Below the pieces are notes generated by a model. The model was not told the DNA's origin. It ran no database searches and saw only the letters and a list, made by a program, of their open reading frames with translations. The translations under genes and the position numbers were made by a program. A stretch of 64,000 bases of DNA from M1-B18 sp048264125. Lineage in GTDB: Bacteria; Bacillota; Clostridia; Peptostreptococcales; Natronincolaceae. The stretch covers positions 124,001 through 188,000 of the forward strand of contig JBLXDM010000004.1 of assembly GCA_048264125.1 (NCBI GenBank). The letters run 5' to 3'. Shown here piece by piece: positions 7,507 to 15,951 of this stretch. Within the stretch, counting starts at the first letter, position 1, and each line of letters starts with the position of its first letter.

Positions 7507-9315
7507 TTATTTTTCTTTTTTAATCTCCAACAAAATAGCATATCCCTCGTCGTCGCAGATATTAAACATTTCTATTGAACGATTTATCTCCAACTCCGCT
7601 TGGTCGGGATAACCAAAGCTGTAGTACAGCTTTCCCAGCCTTAAAGCAGCATTGGGATCCTTTATATAATCCAGCAGCCTTATTGCTGCTTTAAATAAAT
7701 CAAGAGCTTTAATTTCCATTAAAAACTTTAACGCTTCAAATAGAATATTTGAATATTCAAAGGCTTCAGATGAATTTTCAGGTGGAAAAGCCTTTGCCTC
7801 CCCCTCCCGCAGCAGCTCCACAAGAGCGGAATAGGTGCTATAATATAGACCTCCTTCATCCAGCTCCTTTATGCTAGCGAATATTCTATCCATCCCCTCA
7901 TATTCCTCCAGCAGTAAACAGTTGATCAGCTGCAGCTGAAGAAAATCCATATTAACGCATTCGTTATCCTCTAATTCCTGAAACATCTTTATCGACTGTC
8001 TGTAGCAGCCGTTATAAAAGTATATTTTTCCCTTGAGGTATAGACAGGAAAAGCACTTAGCTTCAATATTTGCTATTTCGATATAATACAGAGCCAAGGA
8101 ATAGCTTTTCAGCTTATAATAGGCCCTGCTGAGAAAGTATGCCTTGATGGTGTCCAGAGGCTGCAAAAAAGCCTCCACCATTGCTGGCCCCTGCTCTGTA
8201 TCGCTTAGCTTAATGGCAGACGCGATCATTCTCTCCAGTGCTCTTTCGTAATTGATCTGATATGCGACTGCAGCAGCATATGCCTCGTAGGCAAGATCAT
8301 ACTTCCTCTCCTCATAAAATATGTCCCCAAGGCAATAATGGGATTTGTAGGTACCTACCCCTTCAACAAATCTGTAGGCTATAGGCGCCTCCCCTAGCTC
8401 CAGACACTTTTGAAAGCACTTTCTTGCAGCGTCTTGCCTTTGCTGTGTTTTAAAAATGATTCCTTTTAGAAAATTGAAATCCGTTTGCTTTGGAAATTTA
8501 GTTATTCCTAGCTCTATAAGCGCTAGACCTCCGTCATAATCCTTTAGCTCTATCAAACACAGTACGATTCTTAACAGCAGCTTAGCTTCATAGCCACTGT
8601 TCTCAGGTATTTTTTCCAGGGAGCTGTAATAATGCTCCAGTGCATGACTAAAATCATTTGATGCAAAGGATTCGTTTCCTAAACTAAATAGTACAAAGGG
8701 GTCCTCCTTATTCTCCTCCTGCATTAGCTCCAATATTCTTCTGTTCCTTATATTCTTTTCCTTTGCCTTAAACGCCTTTAGCGTGTACCCATAATGATAT
8801 ATACGAACATTTCTTGAAGCCATTATAGCCTCTGGCTTTGCCTTTATTATGTTTATTGCCAACTGCTCATGGATTCTTCCAGTATACTGATATTCCCTTT
8901 TGTTTTTATAAAGCCTCAAACTCATATTTATAACTTTTTCCAGTCCCAGAGTATCCCCTATAAAGCTGATGGTGGGAAAGAAATAAGCCTCCGCCTCATC
9001 CTTCTCCACCAGCTGAAGTAATAAATCCTTATCTTTGCCCTCCAGCTCCTCATCTGCATCCATTGTCAATATCCATTGGCCCCTTGCAAGGGAGGCAGCA
9101 TAGTTCCTTGCCTTGCTGAAATCCTCCTGCCATATCAAATCATATATCCTATCTGTATAGGCACCAGCAATGGCCTTTGTGGCATCTGTTGAGCCAGTAT
9201 CAACTATGATAATTTCATCCACCAATCCCATTACACTATCCAAGCATCTTGCTAGGTTTTTTTCTTCATTTCTTACAATCATGCACAGGCTCAAGCTTAT
9301 ATTTTGATCATCCAT
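7507..9315 (-). CDS. Family 2 glycosyltransferase with C-terminal TPR repeats
   Basis: A 602-residue protein. Residues 8-230 form a GT-A fold glycosyltransferase domain: SLCMIVRNEEKNLARCL opens it, VDTGSTDAT binds the nucleotide sugar, and TMDADEEL supplies the DxD metal site. The rest is helical with tetratricopeptide-like repeats (for example FSLGNESFASNDFSHALEHY and CLGDIFYEERKYDLAYEAY). This architecture is common in spore-forming Firmicutes, often in peptide, spore-coat or exosporium glycosylation. It has a strong GGAGGAGGTG ribosome site and heads the glycan region. The acceptor is unknown; the neighbouring 215-aa protein is one possibility. Confidence 0.88.
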   Translation of the reverse strand: MDDQNISLSLCMIVRNEEKNLARCLDSVMGLVDEIIIVDTGSTDATKAIAGAYTDRIYDLIWQEDFSKARNYAASLARGQWILTMDADEELEGKDKDLLLQLVEKDEAEAYFFPTISFIGDTLGLEKVINMSLRLYKNKREYQYTGRIHEQLAINIIKAKPEAIMASRNVRIYHYGYTLKAFKAKEKNIRNRRILELMQEENKEDPFVLFSLGNESFASNDFSHALEHYYSSLEKIPENSGYEAKLLLRIVLCLIELKDYDGGLALIELGITKFPKQTDFNFLKGIIFKTQQRQDAARKCFQKCLELGEAPIAYRFVEGVGTYKSHYCLGDIFYEERKYDLAYEAYAAAVAYQINYERALERMIASAIKLSDTEQGPAMVEAFLQPLDTIKAYFLSRAYYKLKSYSLALYYIEIANIEAKCFSCLYLKGKIYFYNGCYRQSIKMFQELEDNECVNMDFLQLQLINCLLLEEYEGMDRIFASIKELDEGGLYYSTYSALVELLREGEAKAFPPENSSEAFEYSNILFEALKFLMEIKALDLFKAAIRLLDYIKDPNAALRLGKLYYSFGYPDQAELEINRSIEMFNICDDEGYAILLEIKKEK

Positions 9316-9400
9316 TTCTTCACCTCCTCCGATGATACATATCTATCAATAGACATGGCCTTATAGCTCAAAAGGAAGCTACCATTATTGAATATATTTA

Positions 9401-9425
9401 CCCTTACCCCCATAGGGGGCAAGGG
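9401..9425 (-). terminator. GC-rich stem-loop after the 215-aa protein gene
   Basis: CCCTTACCCCC - ATA - GGGGGCAAGGG, one mismatch, starting 8 nt past the stop codon. No U run follows, so it may be an mRNA-stabilising end rather than a true terminator. Confidence 0.5.
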
Positions 9426-9432
9426 CATAAAT

Positions 9433-10080
9433 CTAGAATAGTGGCACCGGCACCTTATCGGTTACAGCAGGTACAGCTGCTGTAGGTATGTTTGCCACCT
9501 CCAGCAGATATTGCAAACCAGCAGGATTGGACTGTGGTGTGCCGTTTTCCTGAGGATAGTTTACGACCTCTATCTCGAGGTTCAGCCTAATCTCTGTTGT
9601 ACCGGCTATGATCGGTGATTCTACAGAGTATTTTGAGGCACATTGCCATTTATATGGTGGACCTCCTCCGCTAAGCCCTCCTCCTGTATTTGCATTGCCA
9701 TTGGATATGTCATATATATTGGTGTTTTTCAGTTCACTCTGCATATAGCTCTCAACCCTTAGCTTTGCCCTAAAGGCATCATCAGCCAATATCGAAAGAA
9801 ATATCGGTACATTATAAGCTATAGCTTGGGGTTGAATGCCTGAAAGGCTTATCCCTCTGCCAAAATATCTTACTTGCCCAATCGAGGCCCCAATTGTAGT
9901 AACCGGGTTTGTCTGCCATATCCACTCTGGCTTTAAAGCCGCCTGAGGGGGTACTACTGTGATTTCCGGCCAGGTGGCCGGCATATTTGTTAGCTTAAGG
10001 GCAAGATCAGAAAAGCTTAAATCACCAGCTTCTCTTACATAGGTGCCGATACTATTGCTTACAAATCTATAAATTGCCAT
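9433..10080 (-). CDS. Unrecognised 215-aa protein, possibly surface structural
   Basis: I do not recognise this protein. It starts MAIYRFVSNSIGTYVREAGD, has no signal peptide or membrane helix, is rich in Pro, Asn, Thr and beta-forming stretches, and has a glycine-rich loop near residues 130-142 (TGGGLSGGGPP). A very strong AAAGGAGGTGA ribosome site suggests high expression. Its neighbours are glycosyltransferases on both sides and a GC-rich hairpin follows the stop. The context suggests a structural, perhaps glycosylated, surface or spore protein, but this is inference. Its three-residue stop-proximal tail is PLF, with no sorting signal. Confidence 0.6.
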   Translation of the reverse strand: MAIYRFVSNSIGTYVREAGDLSFSDLALKLTNMPATWPEITVVPPQAALKPEWIWQTNPVTTIGASIGQVRYFGRGISLSGIQPQAIAYNVPIFLSILADDAFRAKLRVESYMQSELKNTNIYDISNGNANTGGGLSGGGPPYKWQCASKYSVESPIIAGTTEIRLNLEIEVVNYPQENGTPQSNPAGLQYLLEVANIPTAAVPAVTDKVPVPLF

Positions 10081-10183
10081 ATTCCTTCACCTCCTTTATG
10101 TAAAGGATATAGCTGTGGACAGAAGGATTAACTGCTTTCCTGATTAAATTATATTAATGCCATAGGCTTTTTGTGCATAGATC

Positions 10184-10204
10184 AGAACCCCCCTAGGGGG
10201 TTCT
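10184..10204 (-). terminator. Perfect 9-bp GC-rich stem-loop overlapping a stop codon
   Basis: AGAACCCCC - CTA - GGGGGTTCT; the stop codon of the gene ending at 10203 lies in one arm. No U run follows. It shares the CCCCCTA/GGGGG core with the hairpin at 9401-9425. Confidence 0.5.
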
Positions 10205-10892
10205 AGAAGCTATTATTCTTAATAATTTCATTGGCTGCATGGCCGAAGTCTATCGCAATTTTGTTCATATGATTTGCTATTTTCTCTGAAAGCATAACTG
10301 CCGCTATGCCGGCGGATACCAATGCAATATCAAATTTGTACTGGGTTACGGTCTTCATCACCCTTCTCCAATCTCGTACCCCCATTACCGGCTTAATGGC
10401 GGCTATCACCCTGACCTCACTTTTTCTCATGATGCCCGCCAGCTTGTCGGTTTTATTTCCCACCAGCAGCACTCTCGGCTTAGGCTCCTTTAATAGCAGC
10501 TGCTTAAGGCGATTGTTCTCCACCAAAAAATAATTTATGCAGGCATTTGTGAGCTGCAGCTTATTTAAATCTATTTTATGTGCTGCCAATGCCTTCACCA
10601 ACAGAGGTGTAAAATCCGGCAGGCTGTTGATGGCTATACCTACGATACCGGCTTTCCTTACAGACTCCGCCAGCTCATCCCTTGCCTTTAAATTTGGTAC
10701 CACCAAGCCTGCATATGGTAGAAAATTTCGCTTTCTTATCTCACTGCTGGGCAAAACCAGGTCCTGAGCAAGGGCCAGGGCCTCTCCGTCCCCCAGCCTA
10801 ACTATAGATAGCTTTTTCTTAAGCTTATAGGCATCCGCTATCCTCGCAATTATGTCGTCAGGTGAAATCAATCTCCTTTCCAGCTCCTCCAT
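10203..10892 (-). CDS. GT-D fold glycosyltransferase-like protein (copy 1)
   Basis: A 229-residue protein with LSIVRLGDGEALAL near residues 29-42, the signature of the GT-D (formerly DUF1792) glycosyltransferase fold, and a closing KIAIDFGHAANEI. It is related to the plus-strand gene at 11764-12504, which shares VRxGDGEA, the central RVLLVG / RVLVVG strand and the IDFGHA ending. GT-D enzymes transfer sugars to already glycosylated Ser-rich adhesins in streptococci; the substrate here is unknown. It is transcribed 27 bp after the GT2 gene and likely shares its operon. Confidence 0.75.
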   Translation of the reverse strand: MEELERRLISPDDIIARIADAYKLKKKLSIVRLGDGEALALAQDLVLPSSEIRKRNFLPYAGLVVPNLKARDELAESVRKAGIVGIAINSLPDFTPLLVKALAAHKIDLNKLQLTNACINYFLVENNRLKQLLLKEPKPRVLLVGNKTDKLAGIMRKSEVRVIAAIKPVMGVRDWRRVMKTVTQYKFDIALVSAGIAAVMLSEKIANHMNKIAIDFGHAANEIIKNNSF

Positions 10893-10919
10893 TTAATCAC
10901 TTCCTTATCATAAGACTGA

Positions 10920-11639
10920 CTACTTTAAATTCCATTTCTGGTTAAAGAGGCTTCTGTTTCTTTCTCCTACTTTTCTGTCATCTATCCTATTTCCCCTGAA
11001 GGTCTGGCTGCCAAGATGATAAATAAAGGTGTCTCCTGCCACCATCAAACGGTAACCGCCTTGAAGGGCTCTTAAGCAATAGTCATTATCCTCAAAGGAG
11101 CCTATATTAAATCTTTCATCCAAAAGACCTATTTTATTGATAAGCTCTCTTTTTAGTACCATGCAGAAGCCCGACAAAAAATCCACCTCAAACCATTTTG
11201 CCGGCTCCCTTACATTCATTACGCCATCTCCAAAATTATAGCGTTTAAGACCCGGCCCCTTCACCAATTGCCTTCCTGCCACAAAATTTGACAGCGGCCC
11301 TACGATTCCTATTTGGGGGCTGCTGTCAAGACAGCTTATCATGTTGTCAAGCCAGCTTCTCGATACGATTGTATCGTTATTGAGCAGCACTACATATTTT
11401 CCGGAGGCCTGTTTAATTCCCTGATTGCAGGCATATGCAAAGCCCATGTTTTTAGTATTGCTAATGAGCTTGATGCCCGGCAGCCTTCCCATCACTGCCT
11501 TTGTTTTATCCGTTGAACCATTATTGACTATGATAATCTCATATGGAAGCCCTGTGTGCTTCTTAATTGAGGCTAAGCAATTTCTTGTTAAATGCAGCTG
11601 ATTGAAAACGGGTATTATTATGCTTATCAAAATATCCAC
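10920..11639 (-). CDS. Family 2 glycosyltransferase (rhamnosyltransferase-like)
   Basis: A 239-residue GT-A enzyme. It opens ISIIIPVFNQLHLTRNCLASI, has IVNNGSTDKT for nucleotide binding, NNDTIVS as the metal-binding acid motif, and a C-terminal SFEDNDYCLR motif typical of WbbL-type rhamnosyltransferases (ED near the acceptor site). No membrane segments. The nearby dTDP-sugar genes (13.7-17 kb) make a deoxysugar donor plausible. It is flanked by the two GT-D paralogs, one on each strand. Confidence 0.88.
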   Translation of the reverse strand: MDILISIIIPVFNQLHLTRNCLASIKKHTGLPYEIIIVNNGSTDKTKAVMGRLPGIKLISNTKNMGFAYACNQGIKQASGKYVVLLNNDTIVSRSWLDNMISCLDSSPQIGIVGPLSNFVAGRQLVKGPGLKRYNFGDGVMNVREPAKWFEVDFLSGFCMVLKRELINKIGLLDERFNIGSFEDNDYCLRALQGGYRLMVAGDTFIYHLGSQTFRGNRIDDRKVGERNRSLFNQKWNLK

Positions 11640-11680
11640 TCCTTCCGACCCTCAATCTATAATATTCCTATATGAAATAA

Positions 11681-11708
11681 TTGCTTATTTTATTTTATTG
11701 AATATACT
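11681..11708 (+). promoter_or_regulatory. Possible sigma-A promoter of the plus-strand GT-D gene
   Basis: TTGCTT (11681-11686), 16-bp spacer, TATACT (11703-11708), about 55 bp before the ATG at 11764 in the divergent gap. Confidence 0.5.
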
Positions 11709-11763
11709 GCTAGTGAGGCAGGCAAAAAGTTTTAGTGGTCATCAATAAAGAGGAGGCAGTGCT

Positions 11764-12504
11764 ATGTTAAGCTATGAAGGCAGCTTTCGTTCTACAAATG
11801 AAGTAGCCAATAAAATAAAATATGCCCTAGATCACAAAGAGGGATTATCTCTGGTGAGATGCGGAGATGGAGAAGCCTTTGCCATGGGCTATGAGCTTGT
11901 GCCAAATTACCAGCAGGTGGCAAAGCAATATGATTATGCCGGTATACCGTCGGCCTCCCCTATCATCAAAAACGCCCTTCTAAAATCACTGTCCTTGGCG
12001 GACATAGTCGGTCTTTCCGATAACAGTGATGTTTTTCTATGTGGCCCCTTGCTGGAGCAGATAATTAAAAGAGACCGACTGGTGCTGCCCTTTATATGTA
12101 ATGCACGGATTAATTGGGATTTGCATGATGGTGGCAGAGGGCCCCTTTATAGACTTCTTAAGGGCAAAAGGGTTTTGGTGGTGGGCAGATTGGCTCAACA
12201 GGCACTTCCCAGAATGAGGAGGCTTGGTCTGACGGTTGTAAAGGCCCTTTCACTGGAGGGCTACAATCAGCTGCATCCAGTATATAATGCAATAAAAAGC
12301 TATTCCAGAAGCTTTGATGTAGCTTTGGTGGCAGCAGGTATCCCTGCAGTACCCCTATGTGTACGTATAGCAAAGGAATGTAACAAGGTAGCAATAGACT
12401 TTGGGCATGCCATCAATGAAGTGGTCGCTCCAGGCTTCAACGAGAATCATCTTAGGGGTACCACCGAGGAATGGAGAAGGCGTAATCAAAGGAGAACCCA
12501 TTAA
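11764..12504 (+). CDS. GT-D fold glycosyltransferase-like protein (copy 2)
   Basis: A 246-residue paralog of the minus-strand gene at 10203-10892. It has SLVRCGDGEAFAMG near residues 30-43, a RVLVVGRLAQ strand and the ending KVAIDFGHAINEVV, followed by a basic tail (EEWRRRNQRRTH) absent from copy 1. A GAGGAGG ribosome site precedes the ATG. It is the only plus-strand gene within the 7.5-19 kb glycan region and is divergent from the GT2 gene. Substrate unknown. Confidence 0.75.
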   Translation: MLSYEGSFRSTNEVANKIKYALDHKEGLSLVRCGDGEAFAMGYELVPNYQQVAKQYDYAGIPSASPIIKNALLKSLSLADIVGLSDNSDVFLCGPLLEQIIKRDRLVLPFICNARINWDLHDGGRGPLYRLLKGKRVLVVGRLAQQALPRMRRLGLTVVKALSLEGYNQLHPVYNAIKSYSRSFDVALVAAGIPAVPLCVRIAKECNKVAIDFGHAINEVVAPGFNENHLRGTTEEWRRRNQRRTH

Positions 12505-12525
12505 TAGAGGCTGGCTCAATATTAA

Positions 12526-12545
12526 AGGGCGACAAATGTCGCCCT
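12526..12545. terminator. Convergent stem-loop between GT-D copy 2 and the CgeB-like gene
   Basis: AGGGCGAC - AAAT - GTCGCCCT, a perfect hairpin in the 50-bp convergent gap, able to serve either strand, though U runs are weak. Confidence 0.6.
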
Positions 12546-12553
12546 AAGCCTAT

Positions 12554-13534
12554 CTATACCCCAAGATAACCGATGATTTTTCTGATTCTGTCGCTCATTT
12601 TATGCTCTGCCATTACCCTTGCATAGGCAGCATCGGCTAATTGCTTTCTTGCCTGTGGATTCTTTAAATAGTGCTCACAATAATTCATTATTTCATTAGA
12701 ATCCTTTGCTAATATACATTCCTTACCGTTTTTCAGATATTTTTCAATATCCCTTCTTACGCTGATTATTTGAAAGGCGCCGCTGGCAGCGATATCAAAA
12801 ACCCTGTTATTTGGTGAATATGCCCTTAGGCCCCTAGAATTTCTATTTAAATATTTGCAATTATACTCTCGATGAATATTGATTATAATCTTTGCACCAT
12901 TATAATAGTTAACAACCTCCTTAGGAGGCACTACATCTCTTATTCTATGCTTTAAAAGGGAATAGGAATTAAGCCTTTCCCATCTATGGCCTATGATGAT
13001 GGTGTTTTTACTGTTTAAATAGCCTGCCATATAATCTACTGCCTTTAATCTTACATCAAAGCCAGTTCCCACGATACAGATATCACTATGATATCTAGGA
13101 TCAACCGACATCGGCCTAAAGGTTGAGGTGTCCGCCCCTAGGGGTACATAGAAGGCCTTGTGCCCTGTGGCACTTCTATAGGACTCTGTGCAACCCCTCT
13201 CGTCGGTTATTACCCAATCAAACAGCCTTCCTCTGCCAATGCTGCTGTCACTATCATAGGGGTCATCGGTGCACCACAATGCAGTCTTATAGCCCTTGCT
13301 TCTTAGATGAGTGAAAAAATTCATATGCACCGATGTGGAGTTCATAGTCAATATGGCCTTAGGCTTATGGGCCTCAATATAACCCATCATGTCACCATGC
13401 TTCGCAAAGGCACTAACATTTAGCATCTGGGCATCAATCTTAGCCTCCTTGATCGCATGGGCTATAGCCTCGTCTACCCAACAAAAGGGCCAGCCTTCTC
13501 CGCTTGAAATATATAATAGTCGCAACTTTATCAC
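12554..13534 (-). CDS. CgeB-like glycosyltransferase (spore maturation family)
   Basis: A 326-residue protein with an N-terminal domain (about 1-130, YISSGEGWPFCWVDEAIAHA) and a C-terminal GT-B-like half containing ICIVGTGFDVR, HREYNCKYLNRNSRG, and RVFDIAASGAFQIIS, where an acidic residue and glycine bind the sugar nucleotide. This matches the CgeB/DUF3880 plus glycosyl transferase 1_2 family. In Bacillus subtilis, CgeB belongs to a late mother-cell operon affecting the outermost spore layer. That link is family knowledge and supports, without proving, a spore-surface role for this locus. It has a convergent neighbour on its 3' side. Confidence 0.82.
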   Translation of the reverse strand: MIKLRLLYISSGEGWPFCWVDEAIAHAIKEAKIDAQMLNVSAFAKHGDMMGYIEAHKPKAILTMNSTSVHMNFFTHLRSKGYKTALWCTDDPYDSDSSIGRGRLFDWVITDERGCTESYRSATGHKAFYVPLGADTSTFRPMSVDPRYHSDICIVGTGFDVRLKAVDYMAGYLNSKNTIIIGHRWERLNSYSLLKHRIRDVVPPKEVVNYYNGAKIIINIHREYNCKYLNRNSRGLRAYSPNNRVFDIAASGAFQIISVRRDIEKYLKNGKECILAKDSNEIMNYCEHYLKNPQARKQLADAAYARVMAEHKMSDRIRKIIGYLGV

Positions 13535-13684
13535 CCTTTTAAATGAATTATATCCTATAGCGCATACATATTTCTATTTGCATAGGAATACAAAACACAC
13601 GAAGTGCTTTTGTGCTTTATATTATGATTAAAGGTCCAAAATGCTACATTTTGTCTACCTGGTATTCAAGGGAGCGTTTATGTA

Positions 13685-13715
13685 ATAAAAAAAATAAGGC
13701 CTCATGCCCTATTTT
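13685..13715 (-). terminator. Terminator of the dTDP-sugar operon
   Basis: Minus strand AATAGGGC - ATGAG - GCCTTATT followed by TTTTTTATT; the stem overlaps the last codons and stop of rmlD. Confidence 0.8.
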
Positions 13716-14523
13716 TCAGAAAATCCTCCAAGGCAGTCTGCCATTCCCTTAGCCTAAGGTCAGAATTATTATTCAAGGTGGAGTTTTTAGGGCGCTTTGC
13801 CTTCCGTTGTAGCTCCTCTGATGATATGGGCAAAAGCTTTGCCTCTATCCCCTTGATTCTGCAAATCTCCTCTGCAAAATCATACCAGGTAGCCTGCCCC
13901 TCGTTAACAAGGTGATAGGTTCCATAGCCATCGGTTTTTATCAAATCATAAATTGCTCGGGATAAATCTAGTGCATAGGTTGGACAGCCCCTCTGGTCAT
14001 TTACCACCGTCAGCAGTGAATTGTTGTTGGTAAGGCTTAGGATAGATTTTATAAAGTTCTTACCCTTATGTCCATAAAGCCATGCCGTCCGCACAATAAA
14101 ATATTTATCTAAATGACCCTTCAGCAAATCCTCACCCATCAGCTTAGACTTGCCATAAATATTTATGGGGTTCTCCTTATCCTCCTCATCGTAGGCAGAG
14201 CCCTTTTCGCCATCAAAAACATAATCTGTACTGATATATACAAGCCTAGAATTGATTTCATCGGCAATCTCTGCTATATTCCCAGTACCCTTTCCATTAA
14301 CCCTATAGGCCAGCTCAGCTCTATCCTCACATAAATCCACATCAGTTACGGCTGCAGCATGGATGATCACATCCGGCTTAACTGCCTTTAGGGCTACATA
14401 GGTTTTATCTATATTGGTTATGTCAAAATCTCTTCTACCGAAGGCCAACAACTCCTCCTGCTCTAAGGCCTTTTGAAGCTCATGTCCCAATTGACCTGTT
14501 CCTCCCAACAGACATATTCTCAT
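13702..14523 (-). CDS. rmlD: dTDP-4-dehydrorhamnose reductase
   Basis: Last step of dTDP-L-rhamnose synthesis, reducing the 4-keto sugar with NAD(P)H. A 273-residue short-chain dehydrogenase: the Rossmann motif is LLGGTGQLGHEL, the active-site pair is YVFDGEKG / YGKSK (Tyr and Lys of YxxxK), and the end is LRLREWQTALEDFL. I chose the ATG at 14523 (MRICLLGG) because GGGAGG lies upstream and the ATG overlaps the rmlB stop (ATGA); the longer reading to 14562 is not needed. It is the last gene of rmlA-rmlC-rmlB-rmlD and carries its own terminator. Confidence 0.95.
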   Translation of the reverse strand: MRICLLGGTGQLGHELQKALEQEELLAFGRRDFDITNIDKTYVALKAVKPDVIIHAAAVTDVDLCEDRAELAYRVNGKGTGNIAEIADEINSRLVYISTDYVFDGEKGSAYDEEDKENPINIYGKSKLMGEDLLKGHLDKYFIVRTAWLYGHKGKNFIKSILSLTNNNSLLTVVNDQRGCPTYALDLSRAIYDLIKTDGYGTYHLVNEGQATWYDFAEEICRIKGIEAKLLPISSEELQRKAKRPKNSTLNNNSDLRLREWQTALEDFLKNRA

Positions 14524-15476
14524 GATATTTCCTCCCACCATTTTTGATTGTCCGTATACCACTTAATTGTACCTCTCAATGCATCCTCAAAGGTATAAAC
14601 CGGTTTCCACCCCAATTCCTTACTGATTTTATTATGATTGACAGCATATCTAAAATCATGCCCAAGGCGGTCCTTCACCGGAGTAATAAGGGAGTGGTCT
14701 CTACCAATTTCATCAAGAATGAATTTTATAATATCAATATTTCTCACCCTTATGCCGCTGCCTATATTATAAAGCGAAGCCCTTCCCCTTTGTAGCATTA
14801 CCAACTCAATAGCCCTGCAGAAATCCTTAACATATATCCATTCCCTTTCCTGCTGCCCGCTGCCGTACAGGGGAATTGGTTCATTCCTTAGGCCCTTTAA
14901 AATAGTCAGAGGTATTAGTTTTTCTGGAAATTGGTGAGGGCCGAAATTATTGGTGCACCTTACAATTCCGGTATCTATCCCATGGGTATGTGCATATGCC
15001 TGAACCAAAAGGTCGGCAGAGGCTTTACTGGCGGAATAGGAACTGCTGGGCTTTAAGGGGGACTCCTCTGAAAATTCATATTCTGTTGATCCATAGACCT
15101 CATCAGTAGAAATTTGAATTAGCCGAATATGCCTGTTGCTTTTCACCGCCTCTAAAAGCACCTGTGTACCCAGAATATTGGTTTCTAGAAAAATTGATGC
15201 CTCAGCTATGCTTCTATCCACATGGGACTCAGCAGCAAAATTAACGATGCAATCTATATGAGGCCCTACAAGCTCATCTATAAGCCTTCGATCCCTTATG
15301 TCTCCCTCAACGAAGCTATAGCCTTTATAATTTTTTAAAGCAGCTGTATTTTTGATATTAGCCGCATAGGTTAAGGAATCCAGATTTAATATTTCATAGG
15401 AGCTATGCTTCTCCATTAAATAGTGTATAAAATTACTTCCAATAAATCCCATGCCCCCGGTTACTAAAATCCGCAT
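14520..15476 (-). CDS. rmlB: dTDP-glucose 4,6-dehydratase
   Basis: Converts dTDP-glucose to dTDP-4-keto-6-deoxyglucose. A 318-residue extended SDR: GGMGFIGSNF binds NAD, STDEVYGS carries the catalytic Thr-Asp-Glu, YSASKAS holds the Tyr and Lys, and RCTNNFGPHQFPEKLIP is a family fingerprint. The start codon overlaps the end of the preceding cupin gene by 1 bp and the stop overlaps rmlD, indicating coupled translation. Length and motifs are ordinary. Confidence 0.96.
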   Translation of the reverse strand: MRILVTGGMGFIGSNFIHYLMEKHSSYEILNLDSLTYAANIKNTAALKNYKGYSFVEGDIRDRRLIDELVGPHIDCIVNFAAESHVDRSIAEASIFLETNILGTQVLLEAVKSNRHIRLIQISTDEVYGSTEYEFSEESPLKPSSSYSASKASADLLVQAYAHTHGIDTGIVRCTNNFGPHQFPEKLIPLTILKGLRNEPIPLYGSGQQEREWIYVKDFCRAIELVMLQRGRASLYNIGSGIRVRNIDIIKFILDEIGRDHSLITPVKDRLGHDFRYAVNHNKISKELGWKPVYTFEDALRGTIKWYTDNQKWWEEIS

Positions 15477-15937
15477 TAGCCATCCTTCCTTTCCCAGTTA
15501 TAGGGTATTTTGCTGTTATGGGGGTCCAGCCTGAATTCATCCGGCGACTTATGGTTATAGGCCTCAGTAGGAAGGTTCAGCACAAGGGTTTCCTCCTGAC
15601 TGATTCCCTTAAAGCCGTGGTATACCATCGGCGGAATTTTCACCAGCAAAGGATTATAGTCACCTAGAAAGATCTCATTAACCCTTCCGTAGCTTTCAGA
15701 AGCCTCTCTGTCATCATATAGCACCAGCTTCAGCATACCCTTTAAAACAAAGAAATGATCCGTTTGGAGCCTATGATAATGCCAGGCCTTTACAACCCCA
15801 AAGCCAACAGTCGTCATATATACCTGCCCAAAGCCTTGGAAAAATGCCTCGTCTCTCCTTAATATCTCTACTAGCCGCCCCCGCTCATCACAATGATACT
15901 TAAGCTGTTTTATGGCAACTTCCTTGATTAAATCCAT
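15476..15937 (-). CDS. RmlC-like cupin (dTDP-4-dehydrorhamnose 3,5-epimerase-related)
   Basis: A 153-residue single cupin. I chose the ATG at 15937 with GGGAGGGG upstream rather than the in-frame TTG at 15955. It has AWHYHRLQTDHFFVLKG (cupin histidines) and PPMVYHGFKGIS, both typical of RmlC relatives. It is shorter than classical RmlC (about 180), so it could be a 3,5-epimerase of the short type or a WxcM/FdtA-like ketoisomerase. The sugar made could therefore be dTDP-L-rhamnose or a relative. Its place between rmlA and rmlB favours the epimerase reading. Confidence 0.78.
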   Translation of the reverse strand: MDLIKEVAIKQLKYHCDERGRLVEILRRDEAFFQGFGQVYMTTVGFGVVKAWHYHRLQTDHFFVLKGMLKLVLYDDREASESYGRVNEIFLGDYNPLLVKIPPMVYHGFKGISQEETLVLNLPTEAYNHKSPDEFRLDPHNSKIPYNWERKDG

Positions 15938-15951
15938 TATATGCCCCTCCC

